Both the position numbers and the translations under genes were made by a program. From Circinella umbellata (lineage: Eukaryota > Mucoromycota > Mucoromycetes > Mucorales > Lichtheimiaceae), in assembly GCA_025093555.1 (NCBI GenBank), contig JAIWNF010000001.1:1240001-1304000 (forward strand): a DNA stretch of 64,000 nt, given 5' to 3'. This document shows positions 1-11,255 of the stretch, piece by piece; positions within the stretch are counted from its first letter, which is position 1, and each line of letters begins with the position of its first letter. Below the pieces are notes generated by a model, which was not told where the DNA came from, made no database searches, and saw only the letters and a program-made list of their open reading frames with translations.

Positions 1-2372
1 AAGTTGCTGTCAATATACAGCCGATACTTTGATATCATTTTTTTTATGTATCTTTAATAGTAATTAAGAAACATTATTTTATTAACAGCTAAAATAATAA
101 TATAAACGTTATCACTTTTGTTATAGTTTTTTTTTAAAAAAAAAATAACTGTGTTTACGCACATACCAGCCGCCCATTCCCATACAACAGAAAAAAAAAT
201 GTTCCTTATTTTACTACCCCTGGTGAAATTGTCTTTACGTGCCAGGTGATATATATGTAATGTATTTTTCCTCTTAATGCGACAAACACTTGCTACCACC
301 CCTGTCTTTTTGAAGACATATCAGATGATGTGATTAAACTTTTTTTTAACCATAATTTTTGGATAGTATCGAATTATTATATGCTTACTTGGAAAACTAT
401 TGTATGAAATTAAAATAAAAGAAAGACTGAATTTATTATTTGATATATTTTAAAATCATAGATTTTTGTAGCATTAATAGTTCAAAAACTCTAAGTTATC
501 ATTACAGTAAGTATTTTTTATTTTTATTTGGATGTGGTACTTCTATATGTGTATATACACCCCTATCTTCATAAGGTCTATTCTTGTTTTTCTTTTTGCC
601 ATGTACATGTTAAGGAAAAAAGAGGAGTTGCAGCACGGTTGGGGTGACATTTGTTTTTCGTTCTTTTTAACTTAGTAAACTATATTTATATGAACTGAGC
701 ACAGTGGTGGCGCAAGGGAAAAAAATGATATGGTATGATCTTTTCAGGGAGGGACTTATTAGTGTGTCCAAGTGTTTCATAATAGATAAAAAGTACAGTA
801 AAATCTTTTACGTATAGACATTATTATCATTATATTATTATATATTTACCAAAGAGAAAAAAAATCAATCAAATACATGTATTAATAATCGTTTGTAAAA
901 TAAATCGTTATACGTATCAGCAAGAGTTATACAAATTTAAAGGTAAGAAAAGAGATCAATCTGAAAAAAAATATAATAAAGTACTTATAAAATGCATAGT
1001 TATCAAATATTATGTACATACACTTAAAAAGTATTATAGGCTTACTTTAAATAGAGAACAAGAAAGTGAAGGGGTATCATACATAACCACTTTTATTTGT
1101 TACTCGACGCCATCATTTTCTTTGTGCGTACGTATGATAGTAAGTGAGTTTGTTAATATGTATGATAAAATGGATATATAGAATTAATAACCTTTTTTGC
1201 TTTATGTATTGGTACTGGATCAAATTCTGTAACTCAATACCGTAAAGTAAAAATAAAATATTACAATTACTGGGTAAGCTGGCGGGGTCCGTCAGGAAAC
1301 GCGAAAAATGGTGTACAATTGGGTCCGTAAGCATAAAATATCTCAAAGTATTTTTTTTTAAAAACCTAGTATGTAATGAATCAAACAATTAATATTAATT
1401 TCATAAGAATTATTCAAAAGAAATATCACGTATTTAATTTTCATATAATGAAAAATAGTGTCATATGTTTTTTGTAGTATAATAAAACACAGAAACCAGA
1501 TCAATCCACAACAAAAACATTATTAGTTGTTTTTATACCAAACATATAGTACACTGTGTTACTTTATATTCTACGTACGCAGTAACTTTTATATTTACGT
1601 AATGAAATATTATGGTTATAATATTGTCAATTTTTATGGTGATCTTGTCCTTATTTACAGTTATGTTGATTATTACAGAGTGCTGGTTATCAATCTTTAT
1701 GATTCAGAATTTCGACATATAGGGCATTCAGCTTTTATTCTTTCGTTTTAAAACATTTAGTGATGTTTATTATATTACATTCCTATCTATTTTGTATTTT
1801 ATAATTTTTTTTGACACTTGTATGTATCAACTGCCTCAAAAAAAATAGAATATCTTCTAGAGTAAGATGTTTCTGTAAAGGTATCTTCATGTAGTTTTAT
1901 AATCAACAGTGAGGCCATCCAACTTTATGACAACTTCTCGTAGCAGGCTGTTCCATAAATCTCGTGTTCTGGATAAAATATTACTTTTTTTCTTTTCGTT
2001 ATCAAACTCAGTAGCTAAGCTACCCACTTTCTGACGCCGAAAAGGATCTGTTAAAGAATTTCTGTGGAAAAAAAAGTAGTTTATGGTTCGAGTGTTTTAG
2101 GAACGAAGTAAAAAAAAGTGGACTTTTTCATGTACAACCAGTTTTAGAAAAGACTCTGTTTGTCATGCCACTCTTTTTAGTGACACTCTTGGAGTTCACC
2201 ACATTTTCTGACAGTGAGGATTCTATTTGAAAAAGACATGTAGAACTTAAAGATGTAAGTTCGTGAAAATTTAGGGGTTAGGTATATTTTTAGTAAGACC
2301 AGTGAGTTGTCAGGGGGAATCTATACTCTTAGTATTATCTTACTGTGAAGATAAAACGGATCTTTTTCTGCA

Positions 2373-2495
2373 TTCCCCTCGTTTTCGTCCTCCTATTTTC
2401 ACTCCCCTTCTCTCCTCCATGGTTATTTGTAATAGCAGTAATACGTAGTTGATTCACTGAATTTTCCTTAGATCCAATCATACAGTTTTCTCCTT
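2373..2495 (+). promoter_or_regulatory. Upstream elements conserved with the paralogous gene
   Basis: Two blocks survive in both copies although the DNA around them has diverged. One is a C-rich block starting ttcccctcg (2373 here, 8533 in copy 2), which contains a CCCCT core like the fungal stress-response element. The other is an identical 13-mer, cagttttctcctt (2483-2495 here, 8633-8645 in copy 2). Preservation in the same order and at similar distance from the start codon suggests shared transcriptional control. The factor that would bind is unknown; the stress-element reading is inference. Confidence 0.45.
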
Positions 2496-2636
2496 GAGGT
2501 CTACTCTAACCTTTTTTTTTACACTTCCGGACATACCATCAAATCAAAGTCATGTAAACTCCACCCCCTCTCAGCGCTTTTTTTTTTCTGAAATAATGTT
2601 TGGTTGCACGGCGAAGCCACCTACTCTTAAAAAATG

Positions 2637-2644
2637 TATATAAA
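2637..2644 (+). promoter_or_regulatory. TATA box of secreted-protein gene 1
   Basis: A perfect TATATAAA lies 72 bp upstream of the ATG at 2709. The paralogue has the same octamer 85 bp upstream of its ATG (8796-8803). A strong TATA box is typical of inducible fungal genes. Confidence 0.6.
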
Positions 2645-2708
2645 TGCCATATATTTTCTACACTCTTTTTTTATTATCAACGGTTATTTATTAAAAGTAA
2701 ATATTATC

Positions 2709-3389
2709 ATGAAATTTTCTACTACTTTGTCATTGATTATTGGATCATTCTTTGCAGCCGTAAATGGCCAAAGCATTAGTGCTGGTAAGTAACTTAAGAA
2801 AAAATATTATTATATATGTATTAAATGTTCTTCTTTTAAGAATATAAATATTTCAATGACATGTAATATTAATATTATTCTAATAACAAATATAATTATA
2901 ATTATGCAACGAATTTTTTGTTCTGCTTGTGACATTATTTCCTTTGTTTTTTTTTTACGATACGTAGACATTAGGTATGAAATGTCTATTGCGGGTGGTT
3001 CTACGGCATACTATGCACTTGCATGCAATGAGCCAGGTTTATTTTTAAATCATCCAATGGCTACAGAAGCATGTCAAGAGCTTGAAGAGTACGCTTATCA
3101 AGCACAGACTATAAAACAACCACTAAGTGTTATTCTTGGTAATGCTCTTAACCCATCCCAACCAATTCAAAATCCGACCCCGTGTAACGTTATTGGCCAA
3201 GAAGTAACTCTCAAATTCATTTTTGGAGAAATAAATGGTGAAGTAGTTATTGTTCCTAATGACCCAAAGTTCTCAAGACTTATATATACCAATGGGTGTG
3301 ATATGAGAATGATCGCAGAACAAACAAAACTTTCTAGTCTTCTTTCATTCTATAAAACAGAGAGCATACCCACGCTACCTCTTCAATGA
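2709..3389 (+). CDS. Small secreted protein, four-cysteine family (copy 1)
   Basis: Two exons, 2709-2784 and 2968-3389, give 165 residues. I chose the ATG at 2709 because it creates a classical signal peptide (lysine at position 2, a hydrophobic core, then AAVNGQ with likely cleavage near residue 20-21) and because splicing with GTAAGT and TAG joins in frame. The intron is phase 1 and sits just after the signal peptide, as in the paralogue at 8881. The mature part has four cysteines (LAC, EAC, TPC, NGC contexts), all conserved in the paralogue, so two disulphides are plausible. The best-conserved core is the ATEACQEL segment. There is no enzyme motif or membrane anchor. I do not recognise the family; small size, secretion, cysteines and local duplication are effector-like, but a function is not shown. 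Confidence 0.8.
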
Positions 3390-5699
3390 TGATGATAATA
3401 AGGGGTAGACTCAATCACATTTTTCTCGTATTATTTATAATCTTAGTTAGTCCTGCGGTAGTAGTATTAAACTATTTATAATCAATAATAAAGAATTCTA
3501 CATATATTATAGTTACCTCTGTTCTAATTATATTATAATTACTGTACCAGAATATAAAAAAAAAGAATGTTGGCAAAATTTCTGGAAATAAAAAAGCTCG
3601 AAGTAGGGATAGTAAAAATATACCAACCAACTTATATCCTCGAATATGTAAAAAACATATTTTTCCATTCACGCATCAGTAATTTTTTTTTCACTATTCC
3701 ACGCAGTTGACAACCAATAAATAGATAGACTGAACTTGATAATGATAAGCCAACATAAAACACTCATTCAAATTTACTGTCTTCTGAACTAAATAGAGTG
3801 ATATTAATTGTGGTGTGTTTGTAATTTTATGAGATAATTGTACTTATTTAATAATTGTATAAATTATAGTGTACGCAATCAACACACTTAAAAAAATGTA
3901 CTGGCTTACGCCTCAGCCCAATAATAGTATACGTATTTCATATTCAAATGTGCTCTGAAAAATATCTGTATATAAGTACGTTTGAATACAAAATAAAATA
4001 AAATACACTGTTACTGATAGCTATATAGTATCTAAACAATAAGTACTGTATCTCTAATATTATGTGCCTACTAATATACTAAACAACTTTTCCTTTTTTG
4101 TTTCTGTTGATAAACGCGACTATAACATATGAATACATTCCGTTTGACTATTTTTAGCCGGTGTGCAGTCTACACCATACCTTCCTATTAAATTTTCGGT
4201 ATACGCTGAAAAAAAAGTTCTACGTATAGTTGTAGTAAGTCATAATTTTGATACAACAATATGCCAAGTTTCTATTTTCTTTAATGATAATAACATTGTA
4301 TGCTCGAACACAAATTTTATTGTGTAATTTATTTTAGTGCATTTATATTAAAGTTTTCAAAGATACGATATAAGCCATATTCCTAACCACTATATTTATC
4401 TCATATATACATAGATATAACGACTAGAGGTTCAATATTTCTTCGCTGCGCGAAAAGATTGATGGTACACATTCCTTTTATCTGAAAAGGTTTATGACTG
4501 CTCATTAAGAAAATGGACGTGGTTTTATTGCTTTCTTACTGAAAAAAATCGAAGGTCATTTTCATTATGTATCTATTATATTGAAATGAGCTTAAAGCTG
4601 TTGCCCCCACCACTCTCTATTATATTCCCATAGGCGACCTGTGTACGTCCATATCAAGCGAAAATAAAGATCGTAAAAATCCTCCCCTGCAAAAGAAATG
4701 TTCTTCATCTTTAAGAGTATAACACATCTTAGTACTGTGTAAATAATACTCTTTTTTTTTTGTTTTGCAATCTTCTGATAAATAATAGACACATATTATA
4801 GCACGAAACGATGATATACAGAAGGTAATTGCATTTATTACTCATTGTGTTGTCCGAATGCTATATTTCAATTACCAAGTATTTCTTAGTAATATCATAA
4901 AAAGAAGATTGTTTATATGTTTAAATAATACAAAGAAGGGTTACTTTGCAGTACAAAAAAAAAGAAGCATTATGAACAAACGGGTGATCTAAAATAATAA
5001 AAATGAACTAAAAGAAACAGAGTCGAATTTTAAATACTTGCAGTATCTAAAAGAATAAAAGACTAATATTTTTTGTGGTCATACAATTTTTTATTAGTAA
5101 CTAACCTACGTATTTGTTGGATCTAATCGCAGATTATTCACATAAACTATATTAGACGAGGGGATCAGGTAAAGAATAAATGATAGGGGGGGGGAACTAC
5201 TTGTTGTAAATACTTCTCGGCAATAACAAAAAAAGTCATTGGTGGCCATTGATGACAGTGAGCCAATACATGATTCAACTGGTTTGAAATATCAAACAAA
5301 TAGCGTCCAAATGGTAATAAAGTTTGCATTAATAGTGTAAATCGAGGTTTTTCAGTTAAAGAGCTTTAAAAATATCATATCCGTAATATTTCCTGTGCAG
5401 ACAGAAACAAAAATGACGGTTAATTCTTTTTCTGATTTTTCTCTGGTTTAAAACCGCCATTCAACTAGAGAGTAACTGGTTTGAGAATCAGACTATTTTT
5501 ATAAATTAGGTGCAGGCACAGCATCATTACAGATGGTAGTGATGTAGATGGAGAATTTTGAGTTTATCAAGAGTGGTGCAGTGCAATGGTAGAACGACGG
5601 GGCAGTAGCTAGAATGATAGATTAATTTGTTTGCTGTTTGTATTTAATATAAGATGTTGTTATCTTAGAGCCTGTGACATAATAAAGGGATATACATCT

Positions 5700-6420
5700 G
5701 TTTAGTCGAAGAAAAGTCGAGTGCCGTAGAAGAAGACACTTATGGAAGGATGACCGCAGATATTAAGAATATTTATACTGGCAAAAGCAGTTTACAAATA
5801 TAATACGCTGTGAGGAATTAATCTAAATAATAGAAGTTGTTCACTTAAAAGAAATAAAGACAATGAACAAAGATATTTTACTGATGAAATATTGACTATT
5901 ATAATTTCAGGTGAAGATTGGCTTGTGCATATTTGTAAGCGCTGGTGAATAAAGGTGGTGATATAAGAGGAATTGAGTGAATTGGTGGAGTGAGACAAAG
6001 GAGGTTATTAAAAGATCAAAAGCTGAGCTTGATATTGTAAACCTCTTTGAGCTTTGTTCCACAAATGCAAGACCACTAGGAAAAGGAGAAATAAATTATA
6101 AAATATATTTGCGAACCCATATGTAACATTTGGTTCGTCAAACATGTGGCACAATGCAAAAAGGGAGTTCAGCGTCATTGGTCCGGTTTTGACTGAGAGC
6201 CCTCGTTGTTTTAAAAGAGCATAATGCTTTATCTTGCAAATATGAACCAAAAAAAAAAAAAACCTGTAACTCTCAAGGATATCCCAAGTATGTCAAAGTA
6301 GAGGACGGAATGATGAATAAACCTAGTAGTTTCAAAAGCGTACTGGAACATTACCTAGTCGTTATGTATTATTCCACAAAAAGAAAATTAATGGTTCTTT
6401 TTTTGTACAGACTGACAAGT
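5700..6420 (+). pseudogene. Possible ancient protein-coding remnant
   Basis: Short stretches with protein-like composition occur on the plus strand, separated by stops. About 5725-5767 reads AVEEDTYGRMTADIK, about 6014-6110 reads AELDIVNLFELCSTNARPLG and onward, and about 6265-6390 reads GYPKYVKVEDGM and onward. The codon makeup differs from the surrounding Phe/Ile/Tyr noise. The pieces remind me of a lineage-expanded uncharacterised family in Mucoromycota, but I cannot confirm this. It could also be chance. No complete exon chain can be built. Confidence 0.25.
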
Positions 6421-6536
6421 CTATTATAGACATGTGCATCTGTATATAAGTGTAGTGCCGGGCTTAGCCATTCAGGAGAATTATCTAAAATTATTAAAAC
6501 ATTAGATGCACATGCTAATAATTTAATGAATGTCTA

Positions 6537-6560
6537 TGTGTGTGTGTGTGTGTGTGTGTG
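6537..6560. repeat. TG dinucleotide microsatellite
   Basis: About twelve TG units followed by CGCG, in noncoding DNA. Confidence 0.9.
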
Positions 6561-8532
6561 CGCGTGCAGGGCGGAAGTGTGATACAAGCAAAAACAGGAC
6601 ATTTTTTGACAACACAAAGAAGAGATAGAAGAGATAGAAAATCCGGTAACGAGAGTATTAGTAGCTGTTCGTTCAAATGCAACAGAAAAAGTTGTAACTT
6701 GGAATTTACACAAGTTATGTGAATTCCTCTAAAAAGTATCTTTTTTTTTACCAGATAAATACGTTACGTACTTATGGAATATTTTTTTCTTTTAATGTAA
6801 AAAGGTTACCTACATCCCTTAAAGAAATAACAAGTTTAGTTAAATTTTCTTTTTCTTTACATACCAACTATTTTTCGATTGCATTATTGAACAGCATAGT
6901 CACATAGGAAATGATAGTAATAGTATTATACAAAAGAAGATCAATCTATCGATTTATTACATTCTTTTTGTTTAGTCATAGATTCTGTAGCATTAATAAT
7001 AAATGCATGGAATTATACTTTGATATGTATATATGCAGTGCTCTTATATAAATGTACCTATCTTTATAATGTCTGTTTTTCTTCTGCTACATCTTTCTAT
7101 GTCAAGGAAAAAAGGGTTACGGCATTAATTTTCAAGTTTCATTTCTTTCTAGTAAGTAAACTGTATTCAAATAAGCTGAGCGGAGTGGTGGCAAAAAAAA
7201 AAGGATACGACGTGATCAATTTTTACCGGGGGGGGGGACATAAATTGGTGCACCATGCGTGTTCTTTTCATATTAAAATAAAGAGCAGTAATACCTATTA
7301 TAAAAGGGATAATAGTATTTTACATCATCCTCATTATTGCATTTTTATCAAAAAGAAGAAAAGCAATTAATTCTGTGGCATTTGGTTATTTTAATGATAG
7401 AAGTACATACGTAGGAAATAAAATCGGATGAGGTAAAATCTTTTGAGACTTTATATATCTTTAAAAGCTATATAAAATTACTTTTTTTGGTACAACAACA
7501 TTGAGAACGACATATTTAGACTTTTTCTATTTTATCCATTGTCGGACTTAGTTAATTGAATGATGTAAACATTGATATTAGAGTTAGGTACTCGGGATTA
7601 GTTATTAATATGATTGAAGGAGGTTACTATTAGCTACTGTACTGAAGTATTTTAGAACTTAGGCATGATGCTCGTTTTTATTTTTTAATTTAAGTTGACG
7701 GAGCGCCGGGCATCATTATGCAATTTGGTCAGTTCCTTTTTAGCATTGAGGTCTGCTCACGTCTGCATTTTTAATACGTACGTATGAATTCTTATTTCAT
7801 TCTGGGGTAAAGGGATGATGTTCTATGATACAACAAATTCCATGACATTTTTTCTTCTAAAAATATAATAATATAGAAGTTAGCAAATAATTAATAGTGT
7901 AAAGGTAAAAAGAGTTGTCAAGACAATATATATAGTATTACGTATCAAATATACGCACTGTATACAGTATAATTTTATTTGAGATGTACTTCTTTTATCC
8001 TTATACTGTATCAAGTAGTACATGTGTTTAATAAAGTACTATTTATAGTTTACTTTTGACTTTAAATACTGTACAGAAGAAGAAGATGAAAGGAGTGTTA
8101 TACATAAACATGTTTATATATTACTCAGCCCCATTACTACATATAATGAAACTGTTAATTTGCATACGTACGTAATAATACGGTGTAATTGAAAACATTA
8201 TTATTTTTGTTTTATGTATGGGCCTTTATCAAATTTTAGAAAACATATTATAAACACAGTATATTTTGAATTGTAACTCACTACTGTAAAGCTTTAAATA
8301 TATCCCAATTACTACTAGATGGAAGGGAGGTTCATCGTCGCAGTTACTAACAGTTAGAATTTTATTTGAAAAGACAGACTTGAGTGTATAACTCCAAGAA
8401 GCATATTCCAAATCTTTATTGATAGAATGAAAATTAGGAATTGTATTTTTTGAAGACTATTTTATTTCCAAGGTAAACGTATGTTATTATTAGAGCTAGG
8501 TTACTGTAAAGAAAAACAGAGCTTATTTTGAG

Positions 8533-8645
8533 TTCCCCTCGCTTCCGTCTCATCTTCCCTTTTTCTATGTTATGTCCTTCATGATTATAGCGGTATACTT
8601 GATTCGTAGAGTTATCCTTGAATCATATCATCCAGTTTTCTCCTT
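8533..8645 (+). promoter_or_regulatory. Upstream elements conserved with copy 1
   Basis: This region carries the same C-rich block (from 8533) and the identical 13-mer cagttttctcctt (8633-8645) found upstream of the gene at 2709, in the same order. See the copy 1 entry for the reading. Confidence 0.45.
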
Positions 8646-8795
8646 AATGTTTAGTCGAATATTCTTTTTTTTAACTTTTCGTATATACGTACTGAAAAGA
8701 AAACGATCAAAGTAGAGTTATGCAACTACCCCCTCCGGTCGTTTTTGTTTTAGCAATTATCGGCAGCGGAGTAAAGATTCCTATCCTCAAAAGTG

Positions 8796-8803
8796 TATAT
8801 AAA
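8796..8803 (+). promoter_or_regulatory. TATA box of secreted-protein gene 2
   Basis: A perfect TATATAAA lies 85 bp upstream of the ATG at 8881, matching the arrangement in copy 1. Confidence 0.6.
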
Positions 8804-8880
8804 AGAACATGTATTTTCTTTCTTTTGCTCTCACTTATTACCAACTCTCATTCAACAAGTTATTTATTAAGAATATCACC

Positions 8881-9558
8881 ATGAAACTTTCTTCTGCTTT
8901 GTCGTTAATTATTGGATCTTTCTTTGTAGCCGTAAAAGCCCAAGATGATGGCGTTTTTGGTCGTAAGTGATTGAAGAAAAAAAAATACTCTTGTATATGT
9001 GTTGTATATTCATATTATTTTAAGAAATATAATTATACAATGAATTTGTTGAGTTTCTTTTAACAATACCTCTTTTTTTTTTTTGCTTTTTATATGACAG
9101 ATCTCCGTTTTTCTACATATATTGATGGTCCTTTTGTTGATCCTCCTTTTGATCTTGGCTATAATAAAGATGTTTATAAAGCATACCATGCACTTGAATG
9201 CAATCAACCAGCTAGTATTGCAATTCATCCAAGCGCTACAGAGGCATGTCAAGAACTTGCAGTGTACGTTGCAAAGGCGAAGGCTACCGGACAAAGAATC
9301 AGTGCTCTTCTTTATGATGCTTTTAGCCAAACATATGATAATGGGGAACCGTGTGAAGTTTTTGGCGAAAAAGCCGTTCTCGAGATCCATTATGGAGAAC
9401 TCGATGACTTCAAAATCGATTATTCTATACCAGAGAAGCTAGTATTTGAATACCCCAATGGATGTGTTATGAAAAAGGTTGCAGAACACGCAAATCTAGG
9501 CCATCTCATTACATTCTTTGATAGTACTAGCCTCCCTCTGCGACCTGAATATCTCTAA
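8881..9558 (+). CDS. Small secreted protein, four-cysteine family (copy 2)
   Basis: Two exons, 8881-8962 and 9101-9558, give 179 residues. The signal peptide (MKLSSALSLIIGSFFVAVKA, cleavage probably after KA) is nearly the same as in copy 1, and the phase 1 intron is at the same place with GTAAGT and CAG. All four cysteines align with copy 1 (LEC, EAC, EPC, NGC), as does the HPSATEACQEL core. The segment just after the signal peptide is longer and acidic here, and the two proteins differ at most exposed-looking positions, so they have diverged strongly while keeping the scaffold. The minus-strand open frame over exon 2 is a shadow. Function unknown; secreted and effector-like by inference only. 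Confidence 0.8.
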
Positions 9559-10721
9559 ACAGACTTAAAACATTCCTATCATATTATTAATGTTAGTCCG
9601 TGTTGTCGTAGTAGTATTTGAACCCTACAATCAATAATAAACTACTTTACACAGCTCTTTAGAATGTTTACAATTGTTGTATTACGTATGTTTACGGTAT
9701 AAAAAATGAAAAAAAAAACTGTGCAAATAAGAAAATGTTCCAATTAACTCATATTCTTCCATAAAAAGAGCTGGTATTAATGATTTTGTGTCTCTTACTG
9801 CTTGAGCAACCAATAGGTAGACAGAATTAAACTGTTAATAACAGCCCTATGTGATACAGACTTTTCTAATTTACCGTTCTAATGACTAAATAGAGTGATA
9901 TTAATTGCGGTATATTTATAATTTTATGCAATAGCTGTATCTACCTAATGCTTGTGTAAATCAAAATGCAAGCAACACACCCAAAACAATAATGAATTAC
10001 ACCTCACGGTAAATAAAAATATCTAAATGTGCTCTACAAAACATTACCAAGTATTTTGGTATAATTAACAAATAAAATACACTGTATTGTAGCTGATAGT
10101 TATAATATATGTGATACGTGAAATCCACCAATTCAGCAAACAATATATATCTGACCTCGTGTATCTACTTTATCAAGCATGTTTTTACTTTTTTAGTTTC
10201 CATTTATGAACCACTAACTGACTTCTAAATTTCACCACTCTTTATTTCAGGCTATATTCAGGAATGAAATCATCCTTGTTTGATAGGTGAAGTAAATTTA
10301 TATTACTAGTTAATCACAAAGTTGTTTAAAAGCGTTATAAAAACTTCAAGTCTATCTATTTATTATAAATATTATTAACTTAGTAAACCACCTATCCAAT
10401 GAATAGAAAATTATTAATCCTGAGTCAATCAATAATCTTTGTGGGATACTGACTTACGGTACTCGATCATACTTTATTTAGCCAACAATGATATCTCATC
10501 ATTTTGTGGTAATGGCTATAACTTATGGTGCTGTTACGTAAAAATATATTTACTTCAAAATTTGAATAAAAGACAAGCTGCGCACTTTATAATATATATA
10601 TTTATGTCAAATATACATAAATAATATCAGATGTAATGCAACAAGTTACGTATGTATAACGTTTTTTTTACTATGTAATGTTGAGAATTGTTAGCATGAA
10701 AATTTGTGACCAACTTCAGGA

Positions 10722-10972
10722 GTTACTGGCCACAACTAAATAAGGGTTGAATAATGCTTAATCTCAAGCCGATTTATTTTCTTTTAATGCTTGATTAGTG
10801 CCTGAATAATGCCTGAACCCACTCATTTTTCATGGCCTGAATAATGCTTCAAAATAGTGATTGAATAAAGTATATGTTTTTATATCAAGAATTATTCGGG
10901 CATTATTTTAAAGCATTATTCACGCTCTATCCAAATATTCAGGCATTATTTTTTATGTTGTAGTGGCACCTT
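10722..10972. mobile_element. Foldback, MITE-like repeat
   Basis: The left half holds three copies of gaataatgc (10749-10757, 10804-10812, 10839-10847), usually followed by CTGAA or CTTAA. The right half holds three inverted copies, gcattatt (about 10900, 10913 and 10943). The outer ends, near ggccacaac on the left and gttgtagtggc on the right, are also roughly complementary, so the whole 250 bp could fold into an imperfect hairpin. There is no coding capacity. This structure suits a miniature inverted-repeat element; the family is unknown and the target-site duplication is not clear. Confidence 0.5.
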
Positions 10973-11104
10973 GCACTATTACAAAAAAAGTACTCTAGTG
11001 AAGATGATTTATCCAAGTTATCAGTTGAGATACAATTTATTTTAAATCATCTCGTAGAGTATAGTGCAACCAACGCTGTTGCTCACGGTGCTCTATTGTA
11101 TGGT

Positions 11105-11255
11105 ACAGTAAAACCCCTCTTTTTGCACACCCTCTTTTTGCACACCTTGTGGCCAAAATCCCACAATGTTATCGAACCCACTTTTTGCACACCTCCGGTT
11201 TTTGCACTTCTTTCAAGCCATATCCCACCTGTGCAAAAAACGAGGCCCAAATGTA
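11105..11255. mobile_element. Probable terminal fragment of a pogo/Fot-like DNA transposon
   Basis: The segment begins TA-CAGTAAAACCCC and then has a direct repeat, ctctttttgcacaccctctttttgcacacc in part. Its right side has partly inverted material, ctgtgcaaaaaacgagg. A TA target followed by CAGT is typical of Tc1/mariner-superfamily pogo/Tigger ends, and the composition (C-rich, phased TTTTTGCAC) is unlike the flanking AT-rich DNA. No transposase gene is nearby. The assignment is inference. Confidence 0.35.

Larger units (their letters stand above)
1..2708. other. Noncoding region, left arm of duplicated block
   Basis: No gene can be supported here; the open frames are short, poor in coding signal and rich in Phe, Ile and Tyr as expected from AT-rich DNA. 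From about position 450 onward the sequence is recognisably related, with many gaps and substitutions, to the region from about 6975, so it is the upstream half of a tandem duplication. TACGTA palindromes recur (about 811, 911, 1125, 1573, 1598, 2442). The last 350 bp hold promoter elements of the downstream secreted-protein gene. Confidence 0.6.
450..4090 (+). repeat. Diverged tandem duplication, copy 1
   Basis: This block and the one at about 6975-10130 share a colinear series of short matches over their whole length. These are a motif ending in tagcattaata (about 475 versus 6988), a GAGTGGTGG or CAGTGGTGG motif (about 703 versus 7184), promoter blocks, the secreted-protein gene, a caatcaataataaa box after the stop codon, a ctaaatagagtgatattaat box (about 3788 versus 9889), and atgtgctct (about 3949 versus 10026). 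Divergence is high in noncoding parts, so the duplication is old. The boundaries are approximate. Confidence 0.75.
3390..8880. other. Long noncoding interval between the two paralogues
   Basis: No intact gene is supported in 5.5 kb. Up to about 4090 it is the 3' flank of copy 1, and from about 6975 the 5' flank of copy 2. The middle holds a possible gene remnant (5700-6420), a TG microsatellite (6537-6560) and G-homopolymers near 5187 and 7231. Open frames here lack splice-consistent extensions or protein-like composition. Confidence 0.55.
6975..10130 (+). repeat. Diverged tandem duplication, copy 2
   Basis: This is the partner of the block at about 450-4090, in the same orientation and with the same order of landmarks. 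It is a little shorter than copy 1 because of many indels. The secreted-protein gene sits at the same relative place. Similarity fades at about 10130. Confidence 0.75.

Noticed and set aside
9010..9390. Minus-strand open frame of 126 codons
   Set aside because: It lies antisense to exon 2 and the intron of the secreted-protein gene at 8881; the plus-strand frame has signal peptide, splice sites and a paralogue.
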